Shown here one piece after another: positions 1-6,616 of a DNA stretch of 23,109 nt. The notes beneath the pieces are model-generated. The model was not told the origin of the DNA. It saw only the letters and a program-made list of their open reading frames with translations, and ran no database searches. The position numbers were made by a program, and so were the translations under genes. This DNA comes from a virus, in the IMG/VR virus record IMGVR_UViG_3300037070_002372, positions 1 through 23,109 of that record; one strand, 5' to 3'. How positions within the stretch are numbered: the first letter of the stretch is position 1; every line of letters begins with the position of its first letter.

Positions 1-240
1 AAACGTGAACCGCTTCAGCAAGTCCGGGAACTTCGCCGTCGCGATGATGCAGTCGCAACCCGAGCGCAGCTCGCGGTCGGAGCCGGTCGCCTCGACCGGG
101 GTGACCGCGATCTCGATCAGGTTGTCGGTGACGTACGAGTTGTTCGGGCCCGCCGCGACCGACCCGTCGTCGTTGAGCAGTGTGGCCCGCAGGCCGCATG
201 CCAGAATGGAACTTCCGCAAATGGCTTCTGCCTGCGCCAT
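1..240 (-). CDS. Virion protein, partial (C-terminus outside window)
   Basis: Only the first 80 codons are visible; the reading frame is open to the window edge. The start ATG (238-240) is preceded by a strong AGGAGG ribosome binding site that overlaps the stop codon of the upstream gene, so the two are probably co-translated. The visible protein begins MAQAEAICGSSILACGLRAT and contains a conserved-looking GxNNSYVTDN segment and a GCDC pair. I do not recognise the family with certainty. Its place two genes after the major capsid protein fits a head-tail connector, neck or tail structural protein. Role is inferred from position only. Confidence 0.75.
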   Translation of the reverse strand, partial: MAQAEAICGSSILACGLRATLLNDDGSVAAGPNNSYVTDNLIEIAVTPVEATGSDRELRSGCDCIIATAKFPDLLKRFTF

Positions 241-254
241 CTCCTACCCTCCTC

Positions 255-1097
255 CTAGATCGTCCAGTCGATGAGCACGGCCGCCTGAAGCTCCGTGTCC
301 CACACCGCGAGGTAGTCCCGCTCAGCGAGGAACGTGATCACGTTCTGCTGCCGGTCGAGCGCCTCGCGGGCCGTGCCGGGCACGATCAGGACGGGCGACC
401 GATAGATCTTGATCGGGCCCGTCGCGTACGCCCACGCCTTCCCTGTCGTCGGCGGCGTCGTCGGTGAAGAACCGATGTAGCCGTCACCCGAGACGACCGG
501 CACGCCGGTCGCGGTCTGAAGGACTCCCCCCTTGTCGAAGACCAGGGGCCCGTCCGACCAGGCCGTGACCGTCCCGGGTGTCGCGTGGATCACGCCCTGC
601 TTCGCCGTCGCCCCGACCGCGTCCGCCAGATACGACAGACCGACCCGCGGGGACTTCGCCCCCGAGCCCGCCGGGAACGAAACATTCGCGTCGGTGAAGT
701 GCGGGTTCAGGGGCATCAGCGTCCCCTTCGCCAGCTCCGACTCGACGGCGTACGACTCGACGGCCGTGAAGGCCGCGAGCGCCCGCGCCTGGTACCCCTC
801 GATGTCGTCGGGGTCGATCCCACGCGCGGTGCAGGTGATCGCGAGCACGGCCGTGTAGGCCGCGAAGACGGGCAGCGGGATCTCGCCGCCGGTCGGCTTG
901 CGCGGACTCGACGACGGCAGCGTGCACGGATCCCAGACCGTCGGCAGATCAGGCGGGTAGCCCCAGACCTGTCCGCCCTGGCCCCAGTGGGTGTCGTCCG
1001 TCTCGACGATCTGGGCGACATCCAGGAGCCTGTACTTCGGAGGAGCGGGGATAGGCCCGTCGATGACGAAGGGCATCCCCAGGGTCGTCTGAACCAT
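255..1097 (-). CDS. Putative head-tail connector / virion structural protein
   Basis: This 280-residue protein lies 26 bases after the major capsid gene. Its ATG has a good ribosome site (AGGAG seven bases upstream). The sequence is soluble, with no signal peptide or membrane helix. The N-terminal third is rich in Pro, Gly and Trp; the middle (about residues 75-125) is an Ala-rich helical region; the C-terminal half looks beta-rich and ends LQAAVLIDWTI. I see no catalytic motif. Genes in this position of HK97-type phages usually encode adaptor or structural proteins of the head completion complex, which is the basis for the call. It could also be a minor capsid or decoration protein. Confidence 0.6.
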   Translation of the reverse strand: MVQTTLGMPFVIDGPIPAPPKYRLLDVAQIVETDDTHWGQGGQVWGYPPDLPTVWDPCTLPSSSPRKPTGGEIPLPVFAAYTAVLAITCTARGIDPDDIEGYQARALAAFTAVESYAVESELAKGTLMPLNPHFTDANVSFPAGSGAKSPRVGLSYLADAVGATAKQGVIHATPGTVTAWSDGPLVFDKGGVLQTATGVPVVSGDGYIGSSPTTPPTTGKAWAYATGPIKIYRSPVLIVPGTAREALDRQQNVITFLAERDYLAVWDTELQAAVLIDWTI

Positions 1098-1123
1098 TTC
1101 CCCGCTCCTCTCTCAGTTCCCGG

Positions 1124-2812
1124 TTACGAGCAGGTGATCGCCGTTGCGGTCCCGGCAGTCGTGCCGTTCGCGCAGACGGTCGATGTCACGTAGAGGGCTT
1201 CGACGCCGATGAAGGCCGCCGCCTCAAACGTCTCCCCGAAGATCTGGAAGTCGTTCGTCTCGTTCAGGGTCGAGTCCCGGACGATCCCAAGGTCGAGGGT
1301 GCCGCCGTCGAGGAACAGGTACGAGCCCTCGGGGTAGATGGCCCACTTGACCGTGGTCGGGAACCGGAGCAGCGCCGATGCGTTCTGGGTCCCGAAGATC
1401 TGACCGGCACCCGTCGGCGTGTCCTTGTACCAGGAGACATTGACGCCCTGCCTCGCGAGCAGCGCCCCGATGTCGTTGCGGGAGAACTGGAAGTCGGTGA
1501 ACTGCCGGTTCGACATGTCCGCCGCCGCCTGGTCACCGACCCATTCCGGCATGAGGGCCCGGAAGGTCGCGTTGTGCGCCATCCGGTGACGGGACCGCAT
1601 CCCCGCGCCCGCGAACAGCGCCGCGTTGAGCAGCGAAGCCGTCGAGCCGTACGTCCCGGCGTCGGTCACGTTCGTGGCCGTCGACTTGACGTAGTCGAGG
1701 AGGTTCTGCTCCGCCAGCCGCGCGTGCGCCGCGAGGACGAGGGAGTTGAAGTGCGCCACCATCTCCGGGAACGCCCGCGAGTTCAGGTTGCCGAACTGGA
1801 GGCAGTGATAGATCATCGCGAGCTGTTCCTCGTCGAAGTCCGGGCACTCGACGACCTGGCAGGACTTCGCGGCGTAGGTGCCGCCGAGCGCGTCCTGCGC
1901 GGCGGTCTTGATCCCGATGCCGGTGATGTCTGCGATCGTCGGCGGGGCCGCGAACTTGAGCCCACCGCGGATCGCGTTGAAGTTCGCCATCGCGTCCCGG
2001 ACGGGCCGGTCCGCGACCGCGACGTTCATCAGCTCGTAGTAGTTCGTCACGGGGGCGCAGAGCCCGCCGGACGCGGTGATCGCCTCGTCCGAGACGACAG
2101 CCTCGATCTTGGCGGAGTCCTGGGCGTCGCCGCGGAGCTTGCGCTCCTCGGGGAACAGCTCGCCGTAGTTGGCCGACGCGATCAGGACCTTCTCCTGGAC
2201 GCCCTTCGCGACCGAGGTGCCCTGGTACCGCTTCGCGATCACGGCCTTCGCCAGCTCGTACCGGTCACCGAGGCTCGCGTTCTCCGACATGCCGGGGATC
2301 CCGGACGCCGCCACGAGGGCCGCGCGGGCGGGCTGCGGCGGAAGTACCTCGGCGGGCTCGTTCGCCGGTGCCGGGGCCGGGAGCTTCGGCCGGGCGGCCG
2401 GTGCTCCGCCCGCGACGAGCAGCGGCTCGGGAGCGGCTTCCTCGACGACGGGCTCGACCTCGGCCGTGACCTCGGGCTCGACGGGCTCGGGCTCGGGCGC
2501 GGGATCGGGATCGTCCTCGTCGCCGGGATCGGCTTCCGCGACGCCCGCCTTGTCAGCGAGCTTCGACAGCTCCTCCTCAAACTGCGTCTCGGCTGCCTCG
2601 CGCGTCGCGAGGACGGCGGAGATCGCCTCGATCTTCTCGACGGCGGCCTCGACCTGATTCAGAAGCTCGGTCATCGAGATGTCGCCCACGACCTCGGGGT
2701 CGCGGGTCTTCACTTCTGCCACGCGCGCTCGCAGCGCGTCGATGTGGCCCTGGAGTTCCTCGGCGCTCAGTGCCTCAAGGCCGTCCGGAACGTCCGGAAA
2801 GAGCTGGCTCAT
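1124..2812 (-). CDS. Major capsid protein with N-terminal scaffold-like region
   Basis: This 562-residue protein forms the head shell. Residues 1-90 are charged and predicted helical or coiled-coil, residues 95-165 are an acidic Pro/Glu/Ala linker, and the shell domain appears to start near residue 245 (ITASGGLCAPVTNYYELMNV), a signature of capsid proteins of actinobacterial siphoviruses. The C-terminal part is beta-rich. Such long N-terminal regions usually act as a fused scaffold (delta domain) removed by the maturation protease. Two candidate cut sites match the string found in the other head proteins: LVAAS at 166-170 and ITASG at 245-249. GAGGAG lies eight bases before the ATG, next to a perfect hairpin. 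The gene is separated from its protease by the small-gene cassette, which is unusual. Confidence 0.88.
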   Translation of the reverse strand: MSQLFPDVPDGLEALSAEELQGHIDALRARVAEVKTRDPEVVGDISMTELLNQVEAAVEKIEAISAVLATREAAETQFEEELSKLADKAGVAEADPGDEDDPDPAPEPEPVEPEVTAEVEPVVEEAAPEPLLVAGGAPAARPKLPAPAPANEPAEVLPPQPARAALVAASGIPGMSENASLGDRYELAKAVIAKRYQGTSVAKGVQEKVLIASANYGELFPEERKLRGDAQDSAKIEAVVSDEAITASGGLCAPVTNYYELMNVAVADRPVRDAMANFNAIRGGLKFAAPPTIADITGIGIKTAAQDALGGTYAAKSCQVVECPDFDEEQLAMIYHCLQFGNLNSRAFPEMVAHFNSLVLAAHARLAEQNLLDYVKSTATNVTDAGTYGSTASLLNAALFAGAGMRSRHRMAHNATFRALMPEWVGDQAAADMSNRQFTDFQFSRNDIGALLARQGVNVSWYKDTPTGAGQIFGTQNASALLRFPTTVKWAIYPEGSYLFLDGGTLDLGIVRDSTLNETNDFQIFGETFEAAAFIGVEALYVTSTVCANGTTAGTATAITCS

Positions 2813-2827
2813 CGGGTCGTCTCCTCA

Positions 2828-2854
2828 GCGAAGTTGGATGGATCAGAACTTCGC
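2828..2854 (-). promoter_or_regulatory. Hairpin in the leader of the major capsid gene
   Basis: A perfect 8-bp inverted repeat (GCGAAGTT / AACTTCGC, arms 2847-2854 and 2828-2835) with an 11-base loop lies in the 127-base gap before the capsid gene. The arm ends two bases before the GAGGAG ribosome site, so the hairpin leaves the site exposed. No U-run follows, so it is not a standard terminator. It may stabilise or define the 5' end of the abundant capsid mRNA. Confidence 0.5.
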
Positions 2855-2939
2855 CGGTGACCTATGGACCCGGCCTTGCCCCTTCGCCGCTACGCGACGA
2901 TCGGAGCTGGCAGCACCCTAACTCATCTACCGGACATTT

Positions 2940-3179
2940 CTACAAGTCGTCCTCCGCGGCGTCCGCCTTCAGGTCGGCAACGATCTCGGCGTCATCGACC
3001 CAGCCCTCGTCGCCGTCGAACTCCTTGCCGCACTTGGAGCACTCCTCGGGGCTCCAGGTCGTCATCCCGTACTCGCTTTCCGAGACGACGTGGGTAGCGG
3101 CTCCGCACTTCTCGCAGGTGACCTCGCCCCCGTTGGAGCTGTAGCGCCCGCCGGTGATCCACTCGTCGAGTCCTCTCAT
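2940..3179 (-). CDS. Small zinc-ribbon protein
   Basis: This is the last gene of the small-gene cassette (79 residues). Two CxxC pairs (C22/C25 in CEKC and C47/C50 in CSKC) are spaced as in a four-cysteine zinc ribbon, followed by an acidic C-terminal tail (DDAEIVADLKADAAEDDL). The ATG has a clear GGAGGGG ribosome site five bases upstream that overlaps the stop of the preceding gene. Zinc ribbons of this size bind nucleic acid or protein partners; nothing here shows which. The acidic tail makes direct DNA binding less likely than a protein-interaction role, but this is inference. Confidence 0.8.
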   Translation of the reverse strand: MRGLDEWITGGRYSSNGGEVTCEKCGAATHVVSESEYGMTTWSPEECSKCGKEFDGDEGWVDDAEIVADLKADAAEDDL

Positions 3180-3181
3180 GC

Positions 3182-3391
3182 CTACCCCTCCAGGTCCGCG
3201 GTGATGATGAAGATCGTCCCGGCGTTGTGCCGGTCGTCGCCGTGATCGTCGGGATCGGGCAGGGCGTCGTGAGCCGACCCCGCCCTCGTCGCGTACGCCT
3301 TCAGGTACTCGCCGTCACCCTCGACGAGAACCACAACGGGGCGATCGTCCGGTTGCTTCTCCAGCCGCCGCTTCAGCTCGCCCACAGTCAC
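3182..3391 (-). CDS. Hypothetical protein, MTVGELKRRL-type
   Basis: This 69-residue protein begins MTVGELKRRLEKQPDDRPVV, a pattern seen in many small phage and bacterial proteins (a helix, then a Pro-Asp-Asp turn, then a Val-rich strand). The middle is Asp/His rich (PDPDDHGDDRHN) and it ends with a strand (GTIFIITADLEG). It starts at GTG two bases after the previous stop; the ribosome site is weak, suggesting it depends on coupling. No function is known to me for the family, and no catalytic residues are evident. Confidence 0.7.
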   Translation of the reverse strand: MTVGELKRRLEKQPDDRPVVVLVEGDGEYLKAYATRAGSAHDALPDPDDHGDDRHNAGTIFIITADLEG

Positions 3392-3393
3392 GG

Positions 3394-3630
3394 TCAGCCG
3401 TCCGCCTTCTCGGTTGCGATCACATCGTGCTCGATCGTGAGCCCGAACACGCGGGCCGCCTTCACGATCGCGACCGTGTCACGGACGAAGATCACCCCAG
3501 CGTCGTGGACGTACATGTCGTCGACGACCGGCTCGACCCAGGCGTCGACGAACTCGACACCGGCGTCGGTGTTCCCCTCGACCTGGGTCAGCATCAGCTC
3601 GCCGCTGCGAGTGAGGGTCAGATCGGCCAT
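3394..3630 (-). CDS. Hypothetical small acidic protein
   Basis: A 78-residue acidic protein with alternating hydrophobic residues that suggest a small beta-rich domain (LTLTRSGELMLTQVEGN, then DDMYVHDAGVIFVRDTVAIV). An ATG at 3636 is also in frame, but the ATG at 3630 has the better spacing (six bases) from the AGGAGG site and overlaps the previous stop as TGATG. I do not recognise the family. It is one of a run of tightly overlapping small genes and is probably co-translated with them. Confidence 0.7.
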   Translation of the reverse strand: MADLTLTRSGELMLTQVEGNTDAGVEFVDAWVEPVVDDMYVHDAGVIFVRDTVAIVKAARVFGLTIEHDVIATEKADG

Positions 3631-3860
3631 CACCATCCCTCCTTCGCGATCTCGTTGTTGATCTTCACGAGCGACGTTCCGCCGGACAGGACGGGCAGGA
3701 CGATCACCTCGATGTCGTTCCCGTAGACGGCGGCGTCGTTGCCGCGGCGGAGCGCGTCAGCCTTCGCGTCGGCCGCCTCGATCGTCTGGAACGGGCCCAC
3801 GATCCGGCCGTGGCCCATGTCGTCGTCGGGGTCGTGGACGAAGATCGCGTAGCGGGTCAT
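3630..3860 (-). CDS. Hypothetical small protein, YAIFVHDPDDD-type
   Basis: A 76-residue protein starting MTRYAIFVHDPDDDMGHGRI, followed by VGPFQTIEAADAKADALRRG and a Val-rich strand. The pattern strand, acidic loop, strand, helix, strand suggests a small alpha/beta fold often seen in phage proteins of unknown function. The ATG overlaps the upstream stop as ATGA, so it was chosen over longer in-frame starts that would run deep into the neighbouring gene. No catalytic motif is seen. Confidence 0.7.
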   Translation of the reverse strand: MTRYAIFVHDPDDDMGHGRIVGPFQTIEAADAKADALRRGNDAAVYGNDIEVIVLPVLSGGTSLVKINNEIAKEGW

Positions 3861-4138
3861 CGGACTTTCACCGAGTACCCCTGCCGGTCGCGGGCCTCGG
3901 CCGCGAGGTCCCGCACGACGGCCGTCTCGTTGGTTGCCCTCAGCGAGGCGAGGAGCACGAGCCCGTGGAACTCGCCCGACTCCGCCCCCTGCACGTAACA
4001 CATCCCCATCGTGCCGTTGCGAGGACAACCGTAGGGCTGCGTCTTGACGACGCGAGCGCCGAGGGCGGGCGCGTGCATCTTCTTGTCGAAGACGTCGAGC
4101 CCGACGGGCTCGTAGATGAACACCTTGCCCTTCTTCAT
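3857..4138 (-). CDS. Hypothetical protein with paired cysteines
   Basis: A 93-residue protein starting MKKGKVFIYEPVGLDVFDKK. Residues near 37-50 (GCPRNGTMGMCYV) contain two cysteines nine residues apart that could bind metal or form a structural pair. The C-terminal third is a predicted charged helix (LRATNETAVVRDLAAEARDR). The ATG overlaps the upstream TGA (ATGA) and follows AAAGGTGG. I do not recognise the family and assign no function. Confidence 0.7.
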   Translation of the reverse strand: MKKGKVFIYEPVGLDVFDKKMHAPALGARVVKTQPYGCPRNGTMGMCYVQGAESGEFHGLVLLASLRATNETAVVRDLAAEARDRQGYSVKVR

Positions 4139-4395
4139 GCCGTCACCACCTTTCCGCTGACCGCCGCGACGACCGCGACGGCCGCCGTGACTGCCTTGCC
4201 GACATCGACCTGATTGCCGACGTCGTCCTCGACTCCCGCAAAGAGCGCCAGCGCGTAGCCGACGTCCGCGAGCGCGCCGCGGATCATCATCTCCGTGTCG
4301 TCGAGCGTGTAGCTCCCCACCGCGTTCCCGTCGAGGGTCGCGTTGATCAACGTGCGAGCGATCTTCAGGTGCTTCTCCACCGCTGCGTTCAGCAC
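4135..4395 (-). CDS. Hypothetical helical protein
   Basis: An 86-residue, mostly helical protein with a hydrophobic Ala/Val-rich C-terminal half (ADVGYALALFAGV, then GKAVTAAVAVVAAVSGKVV). The last segment could be an amphipathic or weak membrane helix, though its Lys residues argue against a clear transmembrane span. Three in-frame GTG codons lie close together (4404, 4401, 4395). I chose 4395 because AGGAGG is eight bases upstream of it, while it overlaps or nearly touches the other two. Function unknown. Confidence 0.65.
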   Translation of the reverse strand: MLNAAVEKHLKIARTLINATLDGNAVGSYTLDDTEMMIRGALADVGYALALFAGVEDDVGNQVDVGKAVTAAVAVVAAVSGKVVTA

Positions 4396-4410
4396 CCACA
4401 CCACCTCCTC

Positions 4411-4632
4411 TCAGATTCCCGTGTTGTAGCGTTCCGGATAGTCGACTTTCGGATCGAAGTCCGGCCGCGGCTTCCCCGGCTCGGCCGCGACGACACGGTC
4501 GACGGCGTGAGCGCCCCAGCGTCGCTTCGCCTGCTTCTCCGCCTCGACCAGATCAATCGCCCAGACGTCCTGCTTCCCCAGGCCGTGCGCCGCGTGCGGG
4601 CGAAGCGTGACGATGTACTTGCGGAGCGTCAT
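4411..4632 (-). CDS. Hypothetical small basic protein
   Basis: A 73-residue basic protein beginning MTLRKYIVTLRPHAAHGLGK and ending with a Pro/Asp-rich tail (PRPDFDPKVDYPERYNTGI). The middle has a helix with an aromatic-basic face (VEAEKQAKRRWGAH). Strand-helix order with basic residues is compatible with nucleic-acid or membrane-surface contact, but I see no defined motif. The ATG overlaps the previous stop (ATGA) and has GGAGG immediately upstream, too close for a standard site, so initiation probably relies on coupling. Confidence 0.68.
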   Translation of the reverse strand: MTLRKYIVTLRPHAAHGLGKQDVWAIDLVEAEKQAKRRWGAHAVDRVVAAEPGKPRPDFDPKVDYPERYNTGI

Positions 4633-4838
4633 CCTCCGGCCGCCACGACGAAGTCCTTGATCTCGTCGTCGAGGATCAGGAGCCGGTGCTTCAGCTCCGA
4701 CTGTCCCCCGAACGCCCCGTCGAGGATCCCCTCGGCCGCCTCGACCAGCTCGCAAATCGCCTGCGTCAGGTGGATGTTCGCGCCGTAGCCGTTGTTGACC
4801 AGGATCTCGGCCAGCTTCTCAGTGTCGATCGCCGCCAT
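4629..4838 (-). CDS. Hypothetical small helical acidic protein
   Basis: A 69-residue protein, almost entirely helical by composition (DTEKLAEILVNNGY, then LTQAICELVEAAEGILDGAF, then SELKHRLLILDDEIKDFVVAA). It is acidic and leucine-rich, like many small phage proteins that bind and inhibit a host protein, but there is no specific sign of a target. It starts at an ATG joined to the previous stop as TGATG, with GGAGG eight bases upstream inside the end of the preceding gene. Confidence 0.72.
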   Translation of the reverse strand: MAAIDTEKLAEILVNNGYGANIHLTQAICELVEAAEGILDGAFGGQSELKHRLLILDDEIKDFVVAAGG

Positions 4839-5140
4839 CAGTAGTCCTCCCTCATCTCGGCTTCACCGACCGCGAAGTCGCGCTCGGCCTCGTCCCCGAA
4901 CTCGCAGGCGACGTCGGAGATGTCGACCGCCTTGACTTGCTCAAAGTCGAGGCTGTCGAACATGTACTTCTCGGCCGCGTCGACGGCGTAGTCGCGGAAC
5001 TCGTCGCGGCTCGTTGCCTTCGCCCGGCGGGCCTCCGCGAGCCCGTCCCGGGCCGCGCGCTCGATCCGGCTGCGGTGCTCCTCGACGAGCGCCTCGACGA
5101 GGCGTTCGTAGACTTCCTCGGCTGTCCGGCTCCTGCCCAT
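4838..5140 (-). CDS. Hypothetical charged helical protein
   Basis: A 100-residue, highly charged helical protein (RTAEEVYERLVEALVEEHRSR, RDGLAEARRAKATSRDEFR) with an acidic C-terminal half ending AEMREDY. The Glu-Asp-Tyr ending is shared with the gene just upstream because both ends contain the same ribosome-binding stretch for the next gene. It starts at ATG in a TGATG junction. There is no domain I recognise. Confidence 0.72.
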   Translation of the reverse strand: MGRSRTAEEVYERLVEALVEEHRSRIERAARDGLAEARRAKATSRDEFRDYAVDAAEKYMFDSLDFEQVKAVDISDVACEFGDEAERDFAVGEAEMREDY

Positions 5141-5502
5141 CAGTAGTCCTCCCCCCGGTTGTAGGCCGCCTGCTCCATCTCCCGGTAGAGCTGCTCCCGG
5201 AAGGCGGAGCCCGCCGCGGAGATCGCCTGGATCTCGCGCACCTCGTGATAGCCGCGCTGGTACTCGGCTTCCTCGCGCCGAATCTCAGCGGCCTCCCAGG
5301 CATCCTCGTCGTGGTAGGCCCGCTGGTAGGCCGCGCCCGCGTACTCCTGGTAGAGGGTGTAGCCGCCGCCGCAGTCCGCCTCGTCGGCGTGGCGGGCACC
5401 CGCGCCCTTCTTCCAGAGGATCTCGTCACCGGCCGCGATCGCGCCACCGCATAGCGCGCACTTGCCGGAGAACTTCGCTGCCATCTTTCTGAAGCCGGTC
5501 AC
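5140..5502 (-). CDS. Zinc-ribbon protein with long acidic helix
   Basis: First gene after the promoter-like element at 5539-5560. From the GTG at 5502 it encodes 120 residues. Residues 15-44 look like a metal site: C15-x2-C18 (KCALCGGAIAAGDEI), H38 and C44, in the common CxxCGxxIxxGD ribbon pattern. Residues 50-115 form a long, Tyr/Glu/Arg-rich helix. The GTG was chosen because GAGAGG lies nine bases upstream and the same RBS-to-start block is repeated before the gene at 7744-8043. An ATG at 5484 is an alternative. The longer frame reaching 5568 would translate the promoter motif itself, and the equivalent frame has a stop in another copy, so I rejected it. Confidence 0.75.
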   Translation of the reverse strand: MTGFRKMAAKFSGKCALCGGAIAAGDEILWKKGAGARHADEADCGGGYTLYQEYAGAAYQRAYHDEDAWEAAEIRREEAEYQRGYHEVREIQAISAAGSAFREQLYREMEQAAYNRGEDY

Positions 5503-5510
5503 CGCTGACC
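5497..5510 (-). promoter_or_regulatory. GGTCA-N4-TGACC palindrome over a start codon (copy 1)
   Basis: A 5-bp inverted repeat with a four-base spacer spans the GTG start codon at 5502 of the zinc-ribbon gene. An identical block occurs at 8038-8051, again over a GTG start and again just downstream of an AACCCGGGTT element. It could be a protein operator or an RNA hairpin controlling initiation. The surrounding 16 bases (GTGGTCAGCGGTGACC) are identical in the two copies. Confidence 0.5.
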
Positions 5511-5538
5511 ACCTCTCGTCGTTTTCTCTCTCACCCGT

Positions 5539-5560
5539 ATTGTAGTCGAAAACCCGGGTT
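5539..5560 (-). promoter_or_regulatory. Promoter-like element with AACCCGGGTT palindrome (copy 1)
   Basis: On the minus strand, the perfect palindrome AACCCGGGTT (5551-5560) is followed after six bases (TTCGAC) by TACAAT (5539-5544), a close match to a bacterial -10 box. The element starts just after the stop of the upstream gene and leads into the zinc-ribbon gene at 5502. The same geometry occurs at 8084-8105 and 8972-8993. No good -35 box is visible at the standard distance, so the palindrome may bind an activator or repressor. It would drive the ten genes from 5502 down to 2940. Confidence 0.6.
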
Positions 5561-5570
5561 CGTGCCACCC

Positions 5571-5795
5571 CTACTCGATGAAGCCCTCGCGGAACGTCCT
5601 CACGATCTCGATCGGATACGGGAACCGCTCGGCCACCTCGGCCCTCGCGCCCTTCGCGGACGTCGCCACGACCTCCGCGATCCGCCTCGTGCCGTCACCC
5701 CGCTGGAACGTCACCTCGTACAAGCACGGGATGTGCTCGACCTCGACCGGCGGCTCGACCACCGGCTCCGTCTTCTTGCGCCTCAGTCCCAACAT
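5571..5795 (-). CDS. Hypothetical small protein
   Basis: A 74-residue protein: a basic start (MLGLRRKKTEP), a Pro/Val/Glu linker, then a compact domain (PCLYEVTFQRGDGTRRIAEV, then ATSAKGARAEVAERFPYPIE) that looks like strand-turn-strand-helix, ending RTFREGFIE. This resembles small phage proteins that modify a strand-helix scaffold, but I know no function. It starts at the ATG in a TGATG junction with GGGGGAG upstream. It is the last gene before a promoter-like element and therefore probably the end of an operon. Confidence 0.7.
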   Translation of the reverse strand: MLGLRRKKTEPVVEPPVEVEHIPCLYEVTFQRGDGTRRIAEVVATSAKGARAEVAERFPYPIEIVRTFREGFIE

Positions 5796-5995
5796 CACTC
5801 CCCCTCGTTTGTTGATTGCCCCACGTAAAGCCGCCCCTCCGCTTCCCAGGCTCGGTTCATCGCCGCCGCCACGCGCTCGGCGCTCGACCGGCGCGCGAAG
5901 CGGCAGGCGTGGACCGCGCCGAACCCGCTCCTCACGTAGACGAACCACGGGCACTCGGCCGTCTTCTCGTTCCTGATCTCGGCCCGGTACTTCAC
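5795..5995 (-). CDS. Hypothetical small protein
   Basis: A 66-residue protein with the order strand, strand, helix (MKYRAEIRNEKTAECPWFVY, then AVHACRFARRSSAERVAAAMNRAW). It is basic in the centre and Trp-containing. It overlaps the upstream stop as GTGA and starts with GTG. There are two cysteines but no metal-site spacing. I do not recognise the family. Confidence 0.68.
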   Translation of the reverse strand: MKYRAEIRNEKTAECPWFVYVRSGFGAVHACRFARRSSAERVAAAMNRAWEAEGRLYVGQSTNEGE

Positions 5996-6222
5996 TCGTG
6001 CCCCTCGGCCGTCTCTCGCCCCAGGTCACGCAGCTCGACCACCCTGTCCTCGGCCCGGGCCCCGGAGATCACCTCAATCGCGAACTTGAGCGCCCCGATG
6101 TCAGCGCGCAGGAACGACTTGTGCTGCTCCGGCACGTCGACGCGGTAACTGTCGAGGCGCTCCTGCTTCATCCCCAGCATCCGTCGGAGCTGCTGGAGAT
6201 GCTTGGCCGGTGTCGTGCTCAC
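5992..6222 (-). CDS. Hypothetical helical protein
   Basis: A 76-residue helical protein (AKHLQQLRRMLGMKQERLDS, then KSFLRADIGALKFAIEVISG, then DRVVELRDLGRETAEG). The heptad-like Leu/Ile spacing suggests a helical bundle or coiled coil and probable oligomerisation. It starts at GTG 6222, overlapping the previous TGA, which is favoured over the longer frame to 6249 because it follows the coupling pattern of its neighbours. No function is assigned. Confidence 0.68.
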   Translation of the reverse strand: MSTTPAKHLQQLRRMLGMKQERLDSYRVDVPEQHKSFLRADIGALKFAIEVISGARAEDRVVELRDLGRETAEGHE

Positions 6223-6413
6223 GGGGCCTCCCTCATCGTGAACGTCCACGGCGTCGCCGTGTCCGGCCGCTCGGCGTGGATCCAGACCCGGCGGCCGTCT
6301 TTCAGGAACACCGGCCGCCCCTTCGTCTCGATCGCCCAGATCCCCGCGACGTCGGTGCCGAGCGCGCGAGCTGCGTCGTTCGCGGTCCCGAGCACCGTCA
6401 CGTCACCGGCCAC
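6219..6413 (-). CDS. Hypothetical small protein
   Basis: A 64-residue protein with a probable strand-helix-strand-strand order (GDVTVLGTANDAARALGTDV, IWAIETKGRPVFLKDGRRVW). The central part, a helix followed by a basic beta-hairpin, is reminiscent of a small helix-turn-helix or wHTH-like fold with a wing, but it is too short to be sure. It starts at GTG in a TAGTG junction sharing one base with the previous stop. Function unknown. Confidence 0.65.
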   Translation of the reverse strand: MAGDVTVLGTANDAARALGTDVAGIWAIETKGRPVFLKDGRRVWIHAERPDTATPWTFTMREAP

Positions 6414-6616
6414 TACCCGTTCTCCGTCGTGTCGTGCGCGGCAGCGTCGTCGTGCGCCGCGGCCGACGTCATCCGTTGGGGGCCCATCCAGCCGCAGGCA
6501 TCACAGACAGCGAAGTACTTGCGCGAGCCCGCGGGCAGCCGCACACCGTCGCCGTAGCTCAGCGTGCGATGCACGTCCGCGAGGTGGTAGTCGAACCCGA
6601 CTCTCAGATCACCCAT
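6413..6616 (-). CDS. Small protein with C2H2-like zinc site
   Basis: A 67-residue protein. Residues 38-61 hold C38-x2-C41 (CDACGW) and H55-x5-H61, which has zinc-finger spacing although the segment between is Ala-rich. The front part (residues 1-37) looks like a short beta-rich lead. The ATG lies within the last codons of the upstream gene (8-base overlap) and has a strong GAGGAGGG site. Such fingers can bind DNA or protein. It follows the larger zinc/OB-like protein, so the two may act together. Confidence 0.7.
   Translation of the reverse strand: MGDLRVGFDYHLADVHRTLSYGDGVRLPAGSRKYFAVCDACGWMGPQRMTSAAAHDDAAAHDTTENG

Noticed and set aside
2813-2939. A promoter for the capsid gene in the gap before it
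   Set aside because: I could not find a -10/-35 pair with acceptable spacing, nor the AACCCGGGTT element. The hairpin is the only clear structure.
5503-5568. An N-terminal extension of the zinc-ribbon gene starting at ATG 5568 (MARTRVFDYNTG)
   Set aside because: It translates the promoter-like element. The same frame in the copy at 8084-8105 has a stop codon, so the conservation is at DNA level.
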